DNA of 33,620 nucleotides from Chloroflexota bacterium (GCA_018969115.1 JAGWYZ010000014.1:1-33620), one strand, 5' to 3'; counted from the first letter of the stretch, positions 7,423 through 15,927 are shown. Program-made: numbers and translations. Notes: generated from the letters alone by a model not told the origin.

Positions 7423-8757
7423 TCAAAGTGAACGTAGAAAGGCTAAGACTTTGGCTTGCTGGTCGGAGGTGAGTTGGTGAAAGGCTTTGCGGGCGGATAA
7501 AGCTTGCCCTTGATGTCGTTGAATGGCATTACCGAGGGTTAGGCTGAGACCATCGTGCATAAAACGGGCACGGGTGTGTAACCCCCAAAGTGCTGCGGTG
7601 CGCATTTTATTGCGGGCCTCGGCACTGCCGGTTTGGTAAATGCCATCGCCCGTGCCGATATCGTGTAATAAGAAATCGCTAAAGGGGCGTATGCGTTTGT
7701 TGCCTAGGGCTTCGGTTACGGTAAAAGTGCCACCGTTTAGCAAAGTGCCCGGTGGTGATGTGACCATAGCTGGTGTATGGCAGTTGCTACACCCGATTTG
7801 GGTAAATAAGGCTTGCCCATCAATAATAGCTTGGGTTTGGGTGGTGGCATCATTGCGAGCTGGGGCCTTTAATGATCGCATAAAATTTGTAAAGGCATGA
7901 ACATCGCGACCAAATGGATATTGTGCACTTGCTTCTTCTTCGGGGTCAGCTACGGTGTCGTAGGCCGCAACTGATTTGCCATTGGAGGTGTTTTCATCAG
8001 GCATGAGGGGGCTGGTAATGCCCATTTCATTTAAATAAGCATCGACTGCAAATGAAAGTAAGCTGGCATGTTGGCTTTTCCAGCCAAAACGCCCCACACG
8101 TTTAATACCTGAGCCTTCTAGCACCTCAACCATCACAGCTTCGCCACGCATATCGGCGGGTTGAGCGGCGGCAATGGCTAACAAAGTGTCATCTGATACG
8201 GCTTCGACAAAGCCATCGCCCAAAATGCTAAGTGAGAGGCGCAAAGCCGTAATATCGTTGCCATCTTGCACCTGCTCTTGCAATGAATAATGAATGGCGC
8301 GGTCTTGGATGAGCGACCCACCGGCATGATCGACAAATTTGCCATTGTTCATGCGCCCAGCCCGCACTACCGTCACTTGGCTTGAGCCACCGGACATCGG
8401 CGATTGATGACATTCGCGGCAAGCTTGGGCGTTATAGACTGGGCCTAGGCCATCGGCGACATCTTCAACGGCATCAAACACCTTTTTGGCGGCATAAAAC
8501 GTGAGTGGGCTTTCTTCGTCTTCGGGGCTACCCAATGGGATATGACCATTGTTGCCTTGACCCGTCGGCGCATCGTCGATGGGCAACAACTCTGTGCCAA
8601 GCATCGATATGTAAACCTTGCTGTAGGTCAATTGGTGTAATTGAGGGGTATTTGGCACAGGTTCGGCTGAGTTTGCGATGGCTGGCCCCAAAGCCAAAAT
8701 AGTGGCTGTGGCGCTACATAGTAGCATGGTGCGTGAATGGGTTTTAAAATTAAACAT
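7423..8757 (-). CDS. di-haem oxidoreductase (DUF1111/DHOR, c-type cytochrome)
   Basis: A secreted or periplasmic c-type cytochrome of 444 residues, related to di-haem cytochrome c peroxidases. The signal peptide spans about residues 1-31 (hydrophobic MLLCSATATILALGPAIANS, then AEP). Two haem-attachment motifs are present: CRECH (113-117) and CSNCH (323-327). The DHOR signature near the C-terminus reads RTAALWGLHTRARFMHDG followed by TLGNAIQRHQGQA (about 386-419). It probably oxidises a small substrate or reduces peroxide using two c haems. The gene is second in a minus operon behind a lipoprotein gene (69-nt spacer) and ahead of EamA. Family assignment is strong, physiological substrate unknown. 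Confidence 0.9.
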   Translation of the reverse strand: MFNFKTHSRTMLLCSATATILALGPAIANSAEPVPNTPQLHQLTYSKVYISMLGTELLPIDDAPTGQGNNGHIPLGSPEDEESPLTFYAAKKVFDAVEDVADGLGPVYNAQACRECHQSPMSGGSSQVTVVRAGRMNNGKFVDHAGGSLIQDRAIHYSLQEQVQDGNDITALRLSLSILGDGFVEAVSDDTLLAIAAAQPADMRGEAVMVEVLEGSGIKRVGRFGWKSQHASLLSFAVDAYLNEMGITSPLMPDENTSNGKSVAAYDTVADPEEEASAQYPFGRDVHAFTNFMRSLKAPARNDATTQTQAIIDGQALFTQIGCSNCHTPAMVTSPPGTLLNGGTFTVTEALGNKRIRPFSDFLLHDIGTGDGIYQTGSAEARNKMRTAALWGLHTRARFMHDGLSLTLGNAIQRHQGQALSARKAFHQLTSDQQAKVLAFLRSL

Positions 8758-8826
8758 GGTGAAGAGTAAGAATCGTTGAAATTTTGATTGATAAACGCAA
8801 TTTATAGCATTTTTGTTGTAATAACA

Positions 8827-9684
8827 CTACTTGCAATGTACTTCAATCTTTGTATTTTGAATAATGGATCGCAAAACTTGTTTGCTTTGATCTTGGGCCG
8901 ACATTTGAGCAAAATCCACGCCATCAAACAAGCTGCCTAAATCGCGGCTGACAATAAGATGCAAAAATGTGCCCGATTTCACCCCTTCTGCCACATCGGT
9001 CTTGTCATTTGTAACGATCAAATCTTTACTTCCCCCCCATGCCAAAGCTGATTTAAGGTTGAATGGGGTCGCTGCTGCGGTATTTGGCGCACGTACTTCG
9101 CCTTCGATCAGCAAACTGTTGCCGATCATGCTGACATCGGTGGGCAAATTTTGGGCGCTGGCCACGCCGTAGGCCACTAAATAGTGCATTTGGCAATAAT
9201 TTGGCTCACTGCCCCATTGGGTGATGGCGCTGATTGATTGTGGTACGGTTAACGATTCGACTTGCGGGTTTTTGAGACGGCTGGCATCACTCTCACCGCC
9301 ATGCCCCGCCTTGGCAATTTGTGGCGCAAACAAAGCCGCAATTGTGTCGATGGTCGATGGTTGCACCTGCGCATGGGTGTGAGCGCATGGCACTAGCTCG
9401 GCGCTGCCGGTGACCAAATAACCCTGTGTGACGTGAATTTGGTAGCCGAGGTCATTTATTACCGTCCAACCTTTGCCATCTGTGTCGGGTTGTGCCTTGC
9501 CCCAATGCCAATCAAACTGATATAAAACTTGGCCGCTGGTTGGGCTGGCGGCAGTGCTGTGGCTGTGGTTGGTTGCGGCAGGGGTGGGGGGCGCTACTTG
9601 CGTCGTGGTGCAGGCCATGAGCGAAACAGCCCCTAAAATGGTTGTGACGAAGGCTAATCGGGTGATGATTTTTTTGATAAACAT
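8827..9684 (-). CDS. lipoprotein of unknown function, partner of the di-haem cytochrome
   Basis: An exported lipoprotein of 285 residues. The signal peptide MFIKKIITRLAFVTTILGAV is followed by the lipobox SLMAC (Cys 25) and a Pro/Ala/Thr/His-rich linker. The mature domain starts about residue 55 with YQFDWHWGKAQPDTDGKGW. It holds several possible metal ligands: VPCAHTHA, AGHGGES, NYCQMHY and a terminal VHCK. I do not recognise the family. Position just upstream of a di-haem oxidoreductase suggests a metal- or electron-transfer partner, loosely like the MbnP/MbnH arrangement, but I see no proof. The frame extends upstream to 9744, but that start lies inside palindrome C, so I chose the Met at 9684 that begins the signal peptide. 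Confidence 0.75.
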   Translation of the reverse strand: MFIKKIITRLAFVTTILGAVSLMACTTTQVAPPTPAATNHSHSTAASPTSGQVLYQFDWHWGKAQPDTDGKGWTVINDLGYQIHVTQGYLVTGSAELVPCAHTHAQVQPSTIDTIAALFAPQIAKAGHGGESDASRLKNPQVESLTVPQSISAITQWGSEPNYCQMHYLVAYGVASAQNLPTDVSMIGNSLLIEGEVRAPNTAAATPFNLKSALAWGGSKDLIVTNDKTDVAEGVKSGTFLHLIVSRDLGSLFDGVDFAQMSAQDQSKQVLRSIIQNTKIEVHCK

Positions 9685-9728
9685 GGTTTGCAATTTAAGA
9701 TAGCGCAAATTTCTAAAAGATGAAGGGG

Positions 9729-9783
9729 CGATTTCACTACCCATCCCCCAAAGCTATATTTTGAGGGATAGGTAGTGAAATCG
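9729..9783. repeat. 24-bp palindrome (unit C) upstream of the lipoprotein operon
   Basis: Arms 9729-9752 and 9760-9783 pair over 24 nt with two mismatches around a 7-nt loop. The arm begins CGATTTCACTA, as in unit A, and is followed by GGCAAAATCTTTCATC, which resembles the right tail of units A and D. It sits about 45 nt upstream of the lipoprotein start, so it would be in the operon's 5' leader or promoter region. On the plus strand it precedes the divergently placed EamA gene. Confidence 0.6.
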
Positions 9784-9909
9784 GCAAAATCTTTCATCAA
9801 CCCAGAATCTGTTCTATGCACGAATAATGCCTTTAACTTGTTTAGAAGTTGTTAAGATTTATTTCGGGTTCGATGCAGCATTTCAGCCGTAAGGCATATA
9901 CTGAGTCTC

Positions 9910-10770
9910 ATGAAAAATTGGCTGCTTTTTATTGCCCTCGCTGTCATTTGGGGGTCATCATTCTTTTGGCAAAAATTGGCATTACAAGAAATTGGGCCAT
10001 TTCAGGTGGTCGGCATTCGGTTTTTATTGGCATTTTTCTTGCTGTTGGGGTTAATGTGGCGTGGCAATTTAAGTTTCCCGCGTGATGCCCGCACTTGGTT
10101 TGGTTTTTTTGCGCTTAGCCTCATTTATTCGGCGTTACCTGTTTTTCTCACGGCATGGGCCGGCACCCGCATCGATACCAGCTTAGGGTCGATTTTGAGT
10201 GCGACTTCGCCGTTTTTTGTTATTTTGTTTTCGTCATTTATATTCCGTGATGAAGCCAGCAGCCCCGCAAAAATTATTGGCACCTTGATCGGGTTTGTTG
10301 GCATGATGGTGATTATTGGTGGTGACTTGATTGGTGCAACCAAACAAAGTGATGTGTTGGGGCAATTGGCCCAGATTGGCGCATCGGCTTGTTATGGCCT
10401 AGCACCGGTCATGGCCAATCGCTTGCTCAAAAAACAACACATCACCACCCAATCTGCTGCGCTTATGTTGCTGGCCGATATCGTCATTTGGATGGGAGCT
10501 TTTGCCTTTGAACCAGTGAAATTTCCGGTGCAAGCGGCCTCGTGGGCGGGGTTATTGTGGCTGGCCGTGTTGGCGTCTACCGCCGCCAATCTCATTTACT
10601 TTACCCTGCTTAGGGCATGGGGCGCTACCCGCTCTGGCATGGTATCGTATGCTATTCCCGTTGTCGGTTTGACCATTGGGGCATTGCTCGGTGAGACCAT
10701 TAGCACCCAATTAATATTGGGCGGAGTGTTGGTGTTGCTTGGCATTGCGGTGGTGAATAAACGACACTGA
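9910..10770 (+). CDS. EamA (DMT superfamily) transporter
   Basis: A 286-residue integral membrane protein with ten hydrophobic helices in two EamA repeats. It starts MKNWLLFIALAVIWGSSFFWQKLALQEIGPFQVVGIRFLLA, the classic first-repeat signature. The second repeat contains ASTAANLIYFTLLRAWGATRSGMVSYAIPVVGLTIGALLGE. Such proteins move small metabolites or amino acids across the inner membrane; the substrate cannot be told. It appears monocistronic: the upstream operon runs the other way and the next gene starts about 90 nt downstream with a very different base composition. The ATG at 9910 places the first helix immediately, as usual for the family. Confidence 0.9.
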   Translation: MKNWLLFIALAVIWGSSFFWQKLALQEIGPFQVVGIRFLLAFFLLLGLMWRGNLSFPRDARTWFGFFALSLIYSALPVFLTAWAGTRIDTSLGSILSATSPFFVILFSSFIFRDEASSPAKIIGTLIGFVGMMVIIGGDLIGATKQSDVLGQLAQIGASACYGLAPVMANRLLKKQHITTQSAALMLLADIVIWMGAFAFEPVKFPVQAASWAGLLWLAVLASTAANLIYFTLLRAWGATRSGMVSYAIPVVGLTIGALLGETISTQLILGGVLVLLGIAVVNKRH

Positions 10771-10862
10771 CTTTGTTCGTCGGCACGAATTAGGGTTTGA
10801 ATTAAAATAGGCGTGTATTTTGAGGTTTTTATGCAAAATAATGCTTATAATTGATGTTGATT

Positions 10863-12185
10863 ATGTTGATCGAATTTCAGGTCGAAAATTTCCGTTCGTT
10901 TAAAGGCAAGCAAACCCTAAGCATGGTGGCCAATAATGCTAAAGATTTAATTGATAATGCTATTGCGCCTATCGGTTTGAACAAGCCAAAATTGTTGCGT
11001 TCTGCCGTCATTTATGGTGCAAATGCTTCTGGCAAAACAAATCTCATTAAAGCACTACAATTTGCCGAGCGCATGATCGTAACCTCATTTGATCGGTCGG
11101 AGCGACCTAAAAAATTAAAAGCTTTGATCCCAACTCAGCCTTTTAAATTGGATGAAGTGACGCGCAGATTACCTTCTTCATTTGAATTTCAGTTTATACA
11201 GAATAATATTCGATATAGCTACGGGTTTAGTGTCGATGAAATTCGTGTTCAATCAGAGTGGCTAATTGCTTATCCAAAAGGAAATGCGCAACTTTGGTTT
11301 GAACGCAAATGGAATGAAGCTGAAAATAAAGCCGTTTGGAAATTTGGGACTCATTTAAAAGGTGAGAAATCGCTCCTTAGTGAAGCTACAGATTCTCATA
11401 TTTTGTTTTTATCGGTTGGAGCAAAAGCAAAACATGGGCAATTGGCGGAGGTCTATAAATGGTTTTATGAAAAACTATGGTTTATGGATATTGATGATGA
11501 TATAACGCCAGATACGCTTGAAGGACTTGCAGACCCGGCTTTTCAAAAGGCGTTGCTAAAACTTTTAATCTCAGCCGACTTGGGTATTGTTGGTATTAAA
11601 TACGAAAAACACAGCCGAAATATGAATGATTTTGGGGCAAGCGAAGTTCCTGAAAAACTAAAGCGGCTCATTGAAGTCTTGAATGATATTAGTAATGATC
11701 AAAACTCGGAATTGCATGAAATCGAAATATCACTTGAACATACAGCGAATAACAACGAACAAGTTGCTTTTAAATTGACAGAAGAATCTGTTGGCACACT
11801 GCGATTTTTGGCTGTGGTGGGCACTTGGTTGCAAAGTCTGCGAGCCGGGCGAATTGTAATTGCAGATGAATTAGACGCAAGTTTACATCCCATTTTGGTG
11901 CGCAAGTTGATAGAAATGTTTCATGATACGGATATTAATACTGGTAACGCACAATTGATTTTTAACACGCACGACACGACTTTGCTTGACCTCACGCTTT
12001 TTCGACGTGATCAAATTTGGTTTGTTGAGAAGGAGAAATACGGCGAATCACATTTATACCCACTTTCAGACTTTAGCCCACGCAAAGATGAATCATTGCA
12101 TAAGGGCTATTTGCAAGGGCGATATGGGGCAATTCCATTTGTGGGTCATTTAACCGAAGGATTGGAGATCAATGCCCCATCATGA
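10863..12185 (+). CDS. AAA-type ATPase, RloA/AbiLi-like
   Basis: A cytoplasmic 440-residue P-loop ATPase of the OLD/RloA-like AAA_21 group, commonly found in abortive-infection systems. It starts LIEFQVENFRSFKGKQTLSM (typical N-terminal strand), with Walker A GANASGKT at about residues 52-59. A long middle region follows, then an ABC-like signature in the EESVGTLRF segment, Walker B IVIADELDASLHP and an H-loop in FNTHDTTLLD. The gene overlaps the following RloB-like gene by 14 nt, so the two are translated together. In-frame starts also exist at 10851 (TTG) and 10854 (ATG); I chose 10863 because homologues begin M-L-I-E-F. The pair is more AT-rich than its neighbours, which fits horizontal gain. 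Confidence 0.85.
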   Translation: MLIEFQVENFRSFKGKQTLSMVANNAKDLIDNAIAPIGLNKPKLLRSAVIYGANASGKTNLIKALQFAERMIVTSFDRSERPKKLKALIPTQPFKLDEVTRRLPSSFEFQFIQNNIRYSYGFSVDEIRVQSEWLIAYPKGNAQLWFERKWNEAENKAVWKFGTHLKGEKSLLSEATDSHILFLSVGAKAKHGQLAEVYKWFYEKLWFMDIDDDITPDTLEGLADPAFQKALLKLLISADLGIVGIKYEKHSRNMNDFGASEVPEKLKRLIEVLNDISNDQNSELHEIEISLEHTANNNEQVAFKLTEESVGTLRFLAVVGTWLQSLRAGRIVIADELDASLHPILVRKLIEMFHDTDINTGNAQLIFNTHDTTLLDLTLFRRDQIWFVEKEKYGESHLYPLSDFSPRKDESLHKGYLQGRYGAIPFVGHLTEGLEINAPS

Positions 12186-12849
12186 ACGCTCATTGGCTTC
12201 ACTTGATCGCCGAAATGGGCGCAAAAAACCGCGCAAAAGTATTCTGATTGTTTGCGAAGGAAGTGAAACTGAACCGAATTATTTTAAGTTTTTGCGAGGT
12301 AAAGACGGATTTAATATTGCGACCACAGTTGAAATTAAAATTGAAATTGCTGATTCCTCACCCAATCGGGTAATTAGCCATGCAATTCAATTACGAGATG
12401 AACGTAAACGTGATGCTAAAAAAAGTTTGGTTGTTTCAGCGTATGATGAGATTTGGTGTGTGTTTGACCGCGAAGCTGAAAATGAGGGTTCAACCTTTAT
12501 TTCTGCAATCGACAAAGCAAATCAAGAAAAGGTGGATACGGCTTTCTCAAACCCCAGTTTTGAGTTTTGGCTATTGTTGCATTTTAGGTTTACCACCCGC
12601 CTTTTTCGCAATTCTGACGAAGTTGAAAACGAATTGAGGAAAGAAATAGAAAGTGAATTGAAACAGAAGTATGACAAGCACATCGATGAAAAACTATTTA
12701 AGGTTCTTTTTGCGCGTATTAAGGCGGCAATTGCAAATGGCGAAAAAATACAAGAATTTCATAAAAATGAAAATGTAAACCAAAACCCATTTACAAATGT
12801 TCATTTGTTGGTTAACCAATTATGTAAAACCGCTCAGTTTGATCTTTAA
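12172..12849 (+). CDS. RloB/AbiLii-like Toprim-related effector
   Basis: A 225-residue RloB-family protein, the usual partner of the RloA-type ATPase upstream. RloB proteins look like Toprim-fold nucleases. Visible motifs are ILIVCEGSETEPNYF (about 23-37, acidic residue of the fold), EIWCVFDRE (Asp motif, about 91-99) and the very characteristic NPSFEFWLLLHF. The start codon overlaps the end of the ATPase gene by 14 nt. In phage-defence systems of this type the ATPase is thought to sense infection and release or activate the nuclease-like partner; I infer the same here. A Lys/Glu-rich C-terminal region and AT-rich codon use match the ATPase and not the flanking genes. Confidence 0.85.
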   Translation: MPHHERSLASLDRRNGRKKPRKSILIVCEGSETEPNYFKFLRGKDGFNIATTVEIKIEIADSSPNRVISHAIQLRDERKRDAKKSLVVSAYDEIWCVFDREAENEGSTFISAIDKANQEKVDTAFSNPSFEFWLLLHFRFTTRLFRNSDEVENELRKEIESELKQKYDKHIDEKLFKVLFARIKAAIANGEKIQEFHKNENVNQNPFTNVHLLVNQLCKTAQFDL

Positions 12850-12869
12850 AGCTAATAGCGTAATTAGAT

Positions 12870-14096
12870 ATGAAAATTTTTAGCGTATTTCGCTATGAGC
12901 TTTGGTCATTATTGCGTCGCCCGGGCTTTTGGATCGGCATTTTTATCATGCCGATTATTACAGGCGCAATTCTGGGCATTACCTTCGGGGCGGCAATTTT
13001 GGCAACGCTGGGGTCGGCCTTAACGCGCACGCCCGCTCCTGAGTTACAAGGCTATGTCGATCAGGCCAAAATCATCAAGCCAACGGTTAACCGCTCGGCC
13101 TCGTTTGTACGTTTTGATGACGAAGCCGCTGCCCAAACTGCACTCAATATCGACAAAATCGCTGGCTATTATCTCATCCCCGCCGATTTTGTGGCGAAGG
13201 GCGAATTGCACTTTATTTCAAAGACCTTTAGCCCCTTTGAAACTGAAGATAAAACCGATTTGTTTCAAGCTGTGTTGCGCCAAGATCTGCTGAATGCAAA
13301 TCGGGCCGAGCTGGCGCGCATTGACCGCCCGTTGATCATCACCCGCCGTGAGGCGTTAAAACCCGCTGAGGTTGGTACGACCCAATCAGCTTTAGATGGT
13401 CCGCCCATCCCGATGTTTGCTGCCATGATCTTTTTTACCGCGCTTATCGGCTCGTCGAGTTTGCTCATGAATACGATTTCGGGCGAAAAAGAAAATCGGG
13501 TGATGGAAGTCTTGATGACCTCGATCACGCCCCTGCAATTGCTCACTGGCAAAATTTTGGCGATGGGGGCGATTGGCATGGTGCAATTAGCGATTTGGCT
13601 CGGCTCGGCACTCAATGCTGTGCGTAGTTTTCCGGGTGCAGCGGCGATCATCGGGCCAATTCCTAATAGTGCCATTGCTTGGGGCGTGCTTTATTTTGTG
13701 TTTGGCTACTTTATTTATGCCAGTTTAATGGCGGGCTTGGGCGCACTGATGCCCGCCGCAAAAGAAGCTAGCCAATACACTATTTTGGTCATGATTCCGT
13801 TGATCATTCCAATTTACATCAGCACCGCCCTTACTGCCGCGCCCAATGGGGCATTGGCTGTTGGGCTAAGTTTGTTTCCGCTCACCTCGCCTTTGGTTAT
13901 GGTGATGCGGTTGATGGCCGTTGTGGTGCCGCTGCCGCAATTGCTGTTTGGGCTAGTGTTACTGATCGCCAATGCGGGGTTTGTCTTGTGGTTGGTGTCG
14001 CGTCTTTTTCGCGCTCAAATCTTGCTGGCAGGTAATAAGCCGACGCTGCGGCAAATTTTTGTTATTTTGAGAGACAGGCCGCAAATTGTCAACTAA
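12870..14096 (+). CDS. ABC-2 type transporter permease (NatB-like)
   Basis: A 408-residue ABC-2 family membrane subunit. One N-terminal helix (about 17-45) is followed by a roughly 130-residue external domain, then about five to six helices from residue 180 on. The coupling stretch LMNTISGEKENRVMEVLMTSITPLQLLTGKI is the hallmark of NatB/DrrB-like permeases that export ions, drugs or peptides together with a cytoplasmic ATPase. No ATPase gene of the NatA type lies next to it; the preceding ATPase is RloA-like and not an ABC exporter subunit. The partner is either elsewhere or was separated when the RloAB pair inserted. Only 20 nt separate it from the rloB-like stop. Confidence 0.88.
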   Translation: MKIFSVFRYELWSLLRRPGFWIGIFIMPIITGAILGITFGAAILATLGSALTRTPAPELQGYVDQAKIIKPTVNRSASFVRFDDEAAAQTALNIDKIAGYYLIPADFVAKGELHFISKTFSPFETEDKTDLFQAVLRQDLLNANRAELARIDRPLIITRREALKPAEVGTTQSALDGPPIPMFAAMIFFTALIGSSSLLMNTISGEKENRVMEVLMTSITPLQLLTGKILAMGAIGMVQLAIWLGSALNAVRSFPGAAAIIGPIPNSAIAWGVLYFVFGYFIYASLMAGLGALMPAAKEASQYTILVMIPLIIPIYISTALTAAPNGALAVGLSLFPLTSPLVMVMRLMAVVVPLPQLLFGLVLLIANAGFVLWLVSRLFRAQILLAGNKPTLRQIFVILRDRPQIVN

Positions 14097-14131
14097 TTGT
14101 TCAATACCTTCGCCAATTTGCGATTGCCTGC

Positions 14132-14230
14132 CCGTGAATTTCACGGTCTGAAGCAAACAAATGCGTTAAGACGCATTCAGAGTGCGGCGAACGCGCTTTA
14201 GCGCGTTTGAAATTTTTAGACCGTGAATTC
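14132..14230. other. multi-hairpin structured intergenic element
   Basis: Within the 263-nt gap between the ABC-2 permease and the aminotransferase, an outer stem pairs TCACGGTCT (14141-14149) with AGACCGTGA (14218-14226) and can extend outward with a bulge. It encloses two perfect 7-bp tetraloop hairpins: AATGCGT/ACGCATT (14160-14177) and AACGCGC/GCGCGTT (14190-14207). A competing 6-bp hairpin CCGTGA/TCACGG sits at 14132-14146. The dense nested pairing suggests a structured RNA or a palindromic repeat. I do not recognise a known family. Confidence 0.5.
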
Positions 14231-14359
14231 ATTCATGGGTGAGATAGCTTGTTTATCTTTGGGGCAGCGATATGTATTTTATGGGGCGGTTTTCGACTAT
14301 CATTGCAGTGCAAAATGCTTCGTCGAGGTTGATATCAACGAAACCATTATTCTCAATTT

Positions 14360-15577
14360 ATGACAACGCCTATTCACAAACCCAACATCGATACCCTTGC
14401 CATCTTGGGCAACCCACCGGCCTTTAGCGACAAACTCTATGTTGGGCGGCCCAACATTCCCGATCGCGATAAGTTGTTTGAGCGGATTAATGTTATGCTC
14501 GATAGCCGCTGGTTGAGCAACCAAGGCCCATTTGAACAAGCGTTTGAGCGCCGTTGCGCCGAGATTTTGGGGGTGAAACACGCCATTGCCATGACCAACG
14601 CCACGCTTGGGCTTGAGATTGTGGCACATGCACTGGGGCTAACTGGCGAAGTGATTGTGCCGGCCTATACTTTTGTTGCCACTGCCCATGCGTTACGCTG
14701 GATTGGCCTGACGCCGGTGTTGTGTGATGCCGACCCTGTAACGCATAATATTGACCCCAACAAAGTCGAAGCGCTCATTACGCCACGCACCAGCGCCATT
14801 TGCGGCACCCATCTGTGGGGCACGCCGTGCGATGTTGAAGCACTTGTGGCTATTGCCCGTAAACACAACTTGCGTTTGTTTTATGATGCCGCCCACGCCT
14901 TTGGTTGTAGCATGCGCCACGTGCCGATCGGCGGCTTTGGCGATGCCGAGGTCTTTAGTTTTCACGCCACCAAATTTATCAATTCGTTTGAAGGGGGCAT
15001 TGTCACCACCAATGACGATGTATTGGCTGAGCGGATCGGCAATATGCGGCGTTTTGGCTTTCATGGCATCCCCGACAGCGTCAAATACCTCGGCACCAAT
15101 GCCAAAATGCCAGAGATCTCGGCGGTGATGGGCATTACCAGTCTCGAAAGTATGCCCGATATCGTGGCAGTTAACCGCCGCAATTATGCGCAATATGAGG
15201 CGGCTTTGGGCGAGCTTGACGGCGTGCGTTTTTATCGGCACGATGCCAGCGAACAACACAATTTTCAATATGTGGTGATCGAAGTTGATGAAGCCATCAC
15301 CGGCATTAGCCGTGATGCAGTGGTCCAACTGTTACATGCTGAGAATGTGGTGGCGCGGCGCTATTTTGCGCCTGGGCTGCATCATATGGAGCCATATGCC
15401 TCAGACCCGCGCTATGCCAATCTCGACTTGCCCGTGACTGAGCGCCTGTGTGACCAAGTGATTTTGCTGCCCAATGGCACAGCAGTGAATGAGGCCGAGA
15501 TTGCCGAGACATGTAGCCTTATCACCTTGGTGGTGGCGCATGGGCGTGAGCTAACAGTGCGGATGAAGAAGTTGTAA
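14360..15577 (+). CDS. DegT/DnrJ/EryC1/StrS family PLP aminotransferase
   Basis: A 405-residue pyridoxal-phosphate enzyme of the sugar aminotransferase family, which makes amino sugars from nucleotide-linked keto-sugars for surface glycans or natural products. Diagnostic segments are NATLGLEIVAHALGL (cofactor phosphate site, about 80-94), VPAYTFVATAHAL, FYDAAHAFG (Asp 176, pyridine nitrogen) and FSFHATKFINSFEGG with the Schiff-base Lys at about 205. The N-terminal PNIPDRDKLFERINVMLDSRWLSNQGPFEQAFE is typical of VioA/FdtB-like enzymes. No other sugar-nucleotide genes are adjacent. There is no clear Shine-Dalgarno sequence; the ATG follows a short AT-rich leader. Confidence 0.92.
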   Translation: MTTPIHKPNIDTLAILGNPPAFSDKLYVGRPNIPDRDKLFERINVMLDSRWLSNQGPFEQAFERRCAEILGVKHAIAMTNATLGLEIVAHALGLTGEVIVPAYTFVATAHALRWIGLTPVLCDADPVTHNIDPNKVEALITPRTSAICGTHLWGTPCDVEALVAIARKHNLRLFYDAAHAFGCSMRHVPIGGFGDAEVFSFHATKFINSFEGGIVTTNDDVLAERIGNMRRFGFHGIPDSVKYLGTNAKMPEISAVMGITSLESMPDIVAVNRRNYAQYEAALGELDGVRFYRHDASEQHNFQYVVIEVDEAITGISRDAVVQLLHAENVVARRYFAPGLHHMEPYASDPRYANLDLPVTERLCDQVILLPNGTAVNEAEIAETCSLITLVVAHGRELTVRMKKL

Positions 15578-15587
15578 AACAAAATCT

Positions 15588-15694
15588 TGCCGAAATCGCC
15601 GTATTGGTGGTGTAGGGGCACAGCATACCGTGCCCCTACACCACCAATACGGCGATTTCGGCATATATCCTTTGAATATTACCTTGTCAAGTTA
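15588..15694 (-). repeat. perfect 34-bp palindrome with promoter-like lead (unit D)
   Basis: Arms 15588-15621 and 15630-15663 are perfect inverted repeats of 34 nt with an 8-nt loop. On the minus strand the element is preceded by TAACTTGACAAGGTAATATT (from 15694). There TTGACA and TATATG are spaced by exactly 17 nt and point into the hairpin. The inner arm ATTGGTGGTGTAGGGGCAC closely matches unit G at 17636. The lead overlaps the stop codon of the small membrane protein gene, and the hairpin sits between two convergent genes, so it may also act as a terminator. Confidence 0.7.
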
Positions 15695-15883
15695 TTTGGG
15701 TGAAATAATGCGATTGACCAAATAATCGATGGCAAAAAACAGCAGCACCGCCAAGATAATTAGCCCCCACCATGGCACCTGCACCCACACCACAAAAATC
15801 ATGCGTTCGAATATGCGATAAAGCACATAGCCGAAGATCACGGTGGTGGTGAGTGCGGCCAGTTTTCTGCGGAAATCATTCAT
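15692..15883 (-). CDS. small two-helix membrane protein, unknown function
   Basis: A 63-residue protein, not assigned to a family. It has a basic N-terminus (MNDFRRKLAAL), one moderately hydrophobic segment (about 10-32, with WV residues) and a second strong transmembrane helix (WWGLIILAVLLFFAIDYLVN, about 38-57), ending in a short basic tail. Both termini would face the same side. The stop codon TAA coincides with the outer end of palindrome D's lead sequence. It is flanked by palindromes on both sides and convergent with the aminotransferase gene. The amino-acid pattern looks like a genuine small membrane protein, but no homologue is recognised. Confidence 0.55.
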   Translation of the reverse strand: MNDFRRKLAALTTTVIFGYVLYRIFERMIFVVWVQVPWWGLIILAVLLFFAIDYLVNRIISPK

Positions 15884-15927
15884 AAGATGATTGTAGCGGA
15901 AAATGAGAAATCGGGTTTCTGGTGGCG

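Noticed and set aside
9685-9744. N-terminal extension of the lipoprotein
   Set aside because: It begins inside palindrome C and would place 20 residues before a perfect lipoprotein signal peptide.
14693-15328. 211-residue minus-strand ORF
   Set aside because: It lies entirely antisense to the DegT aminotransferase and has no recognisable domain.
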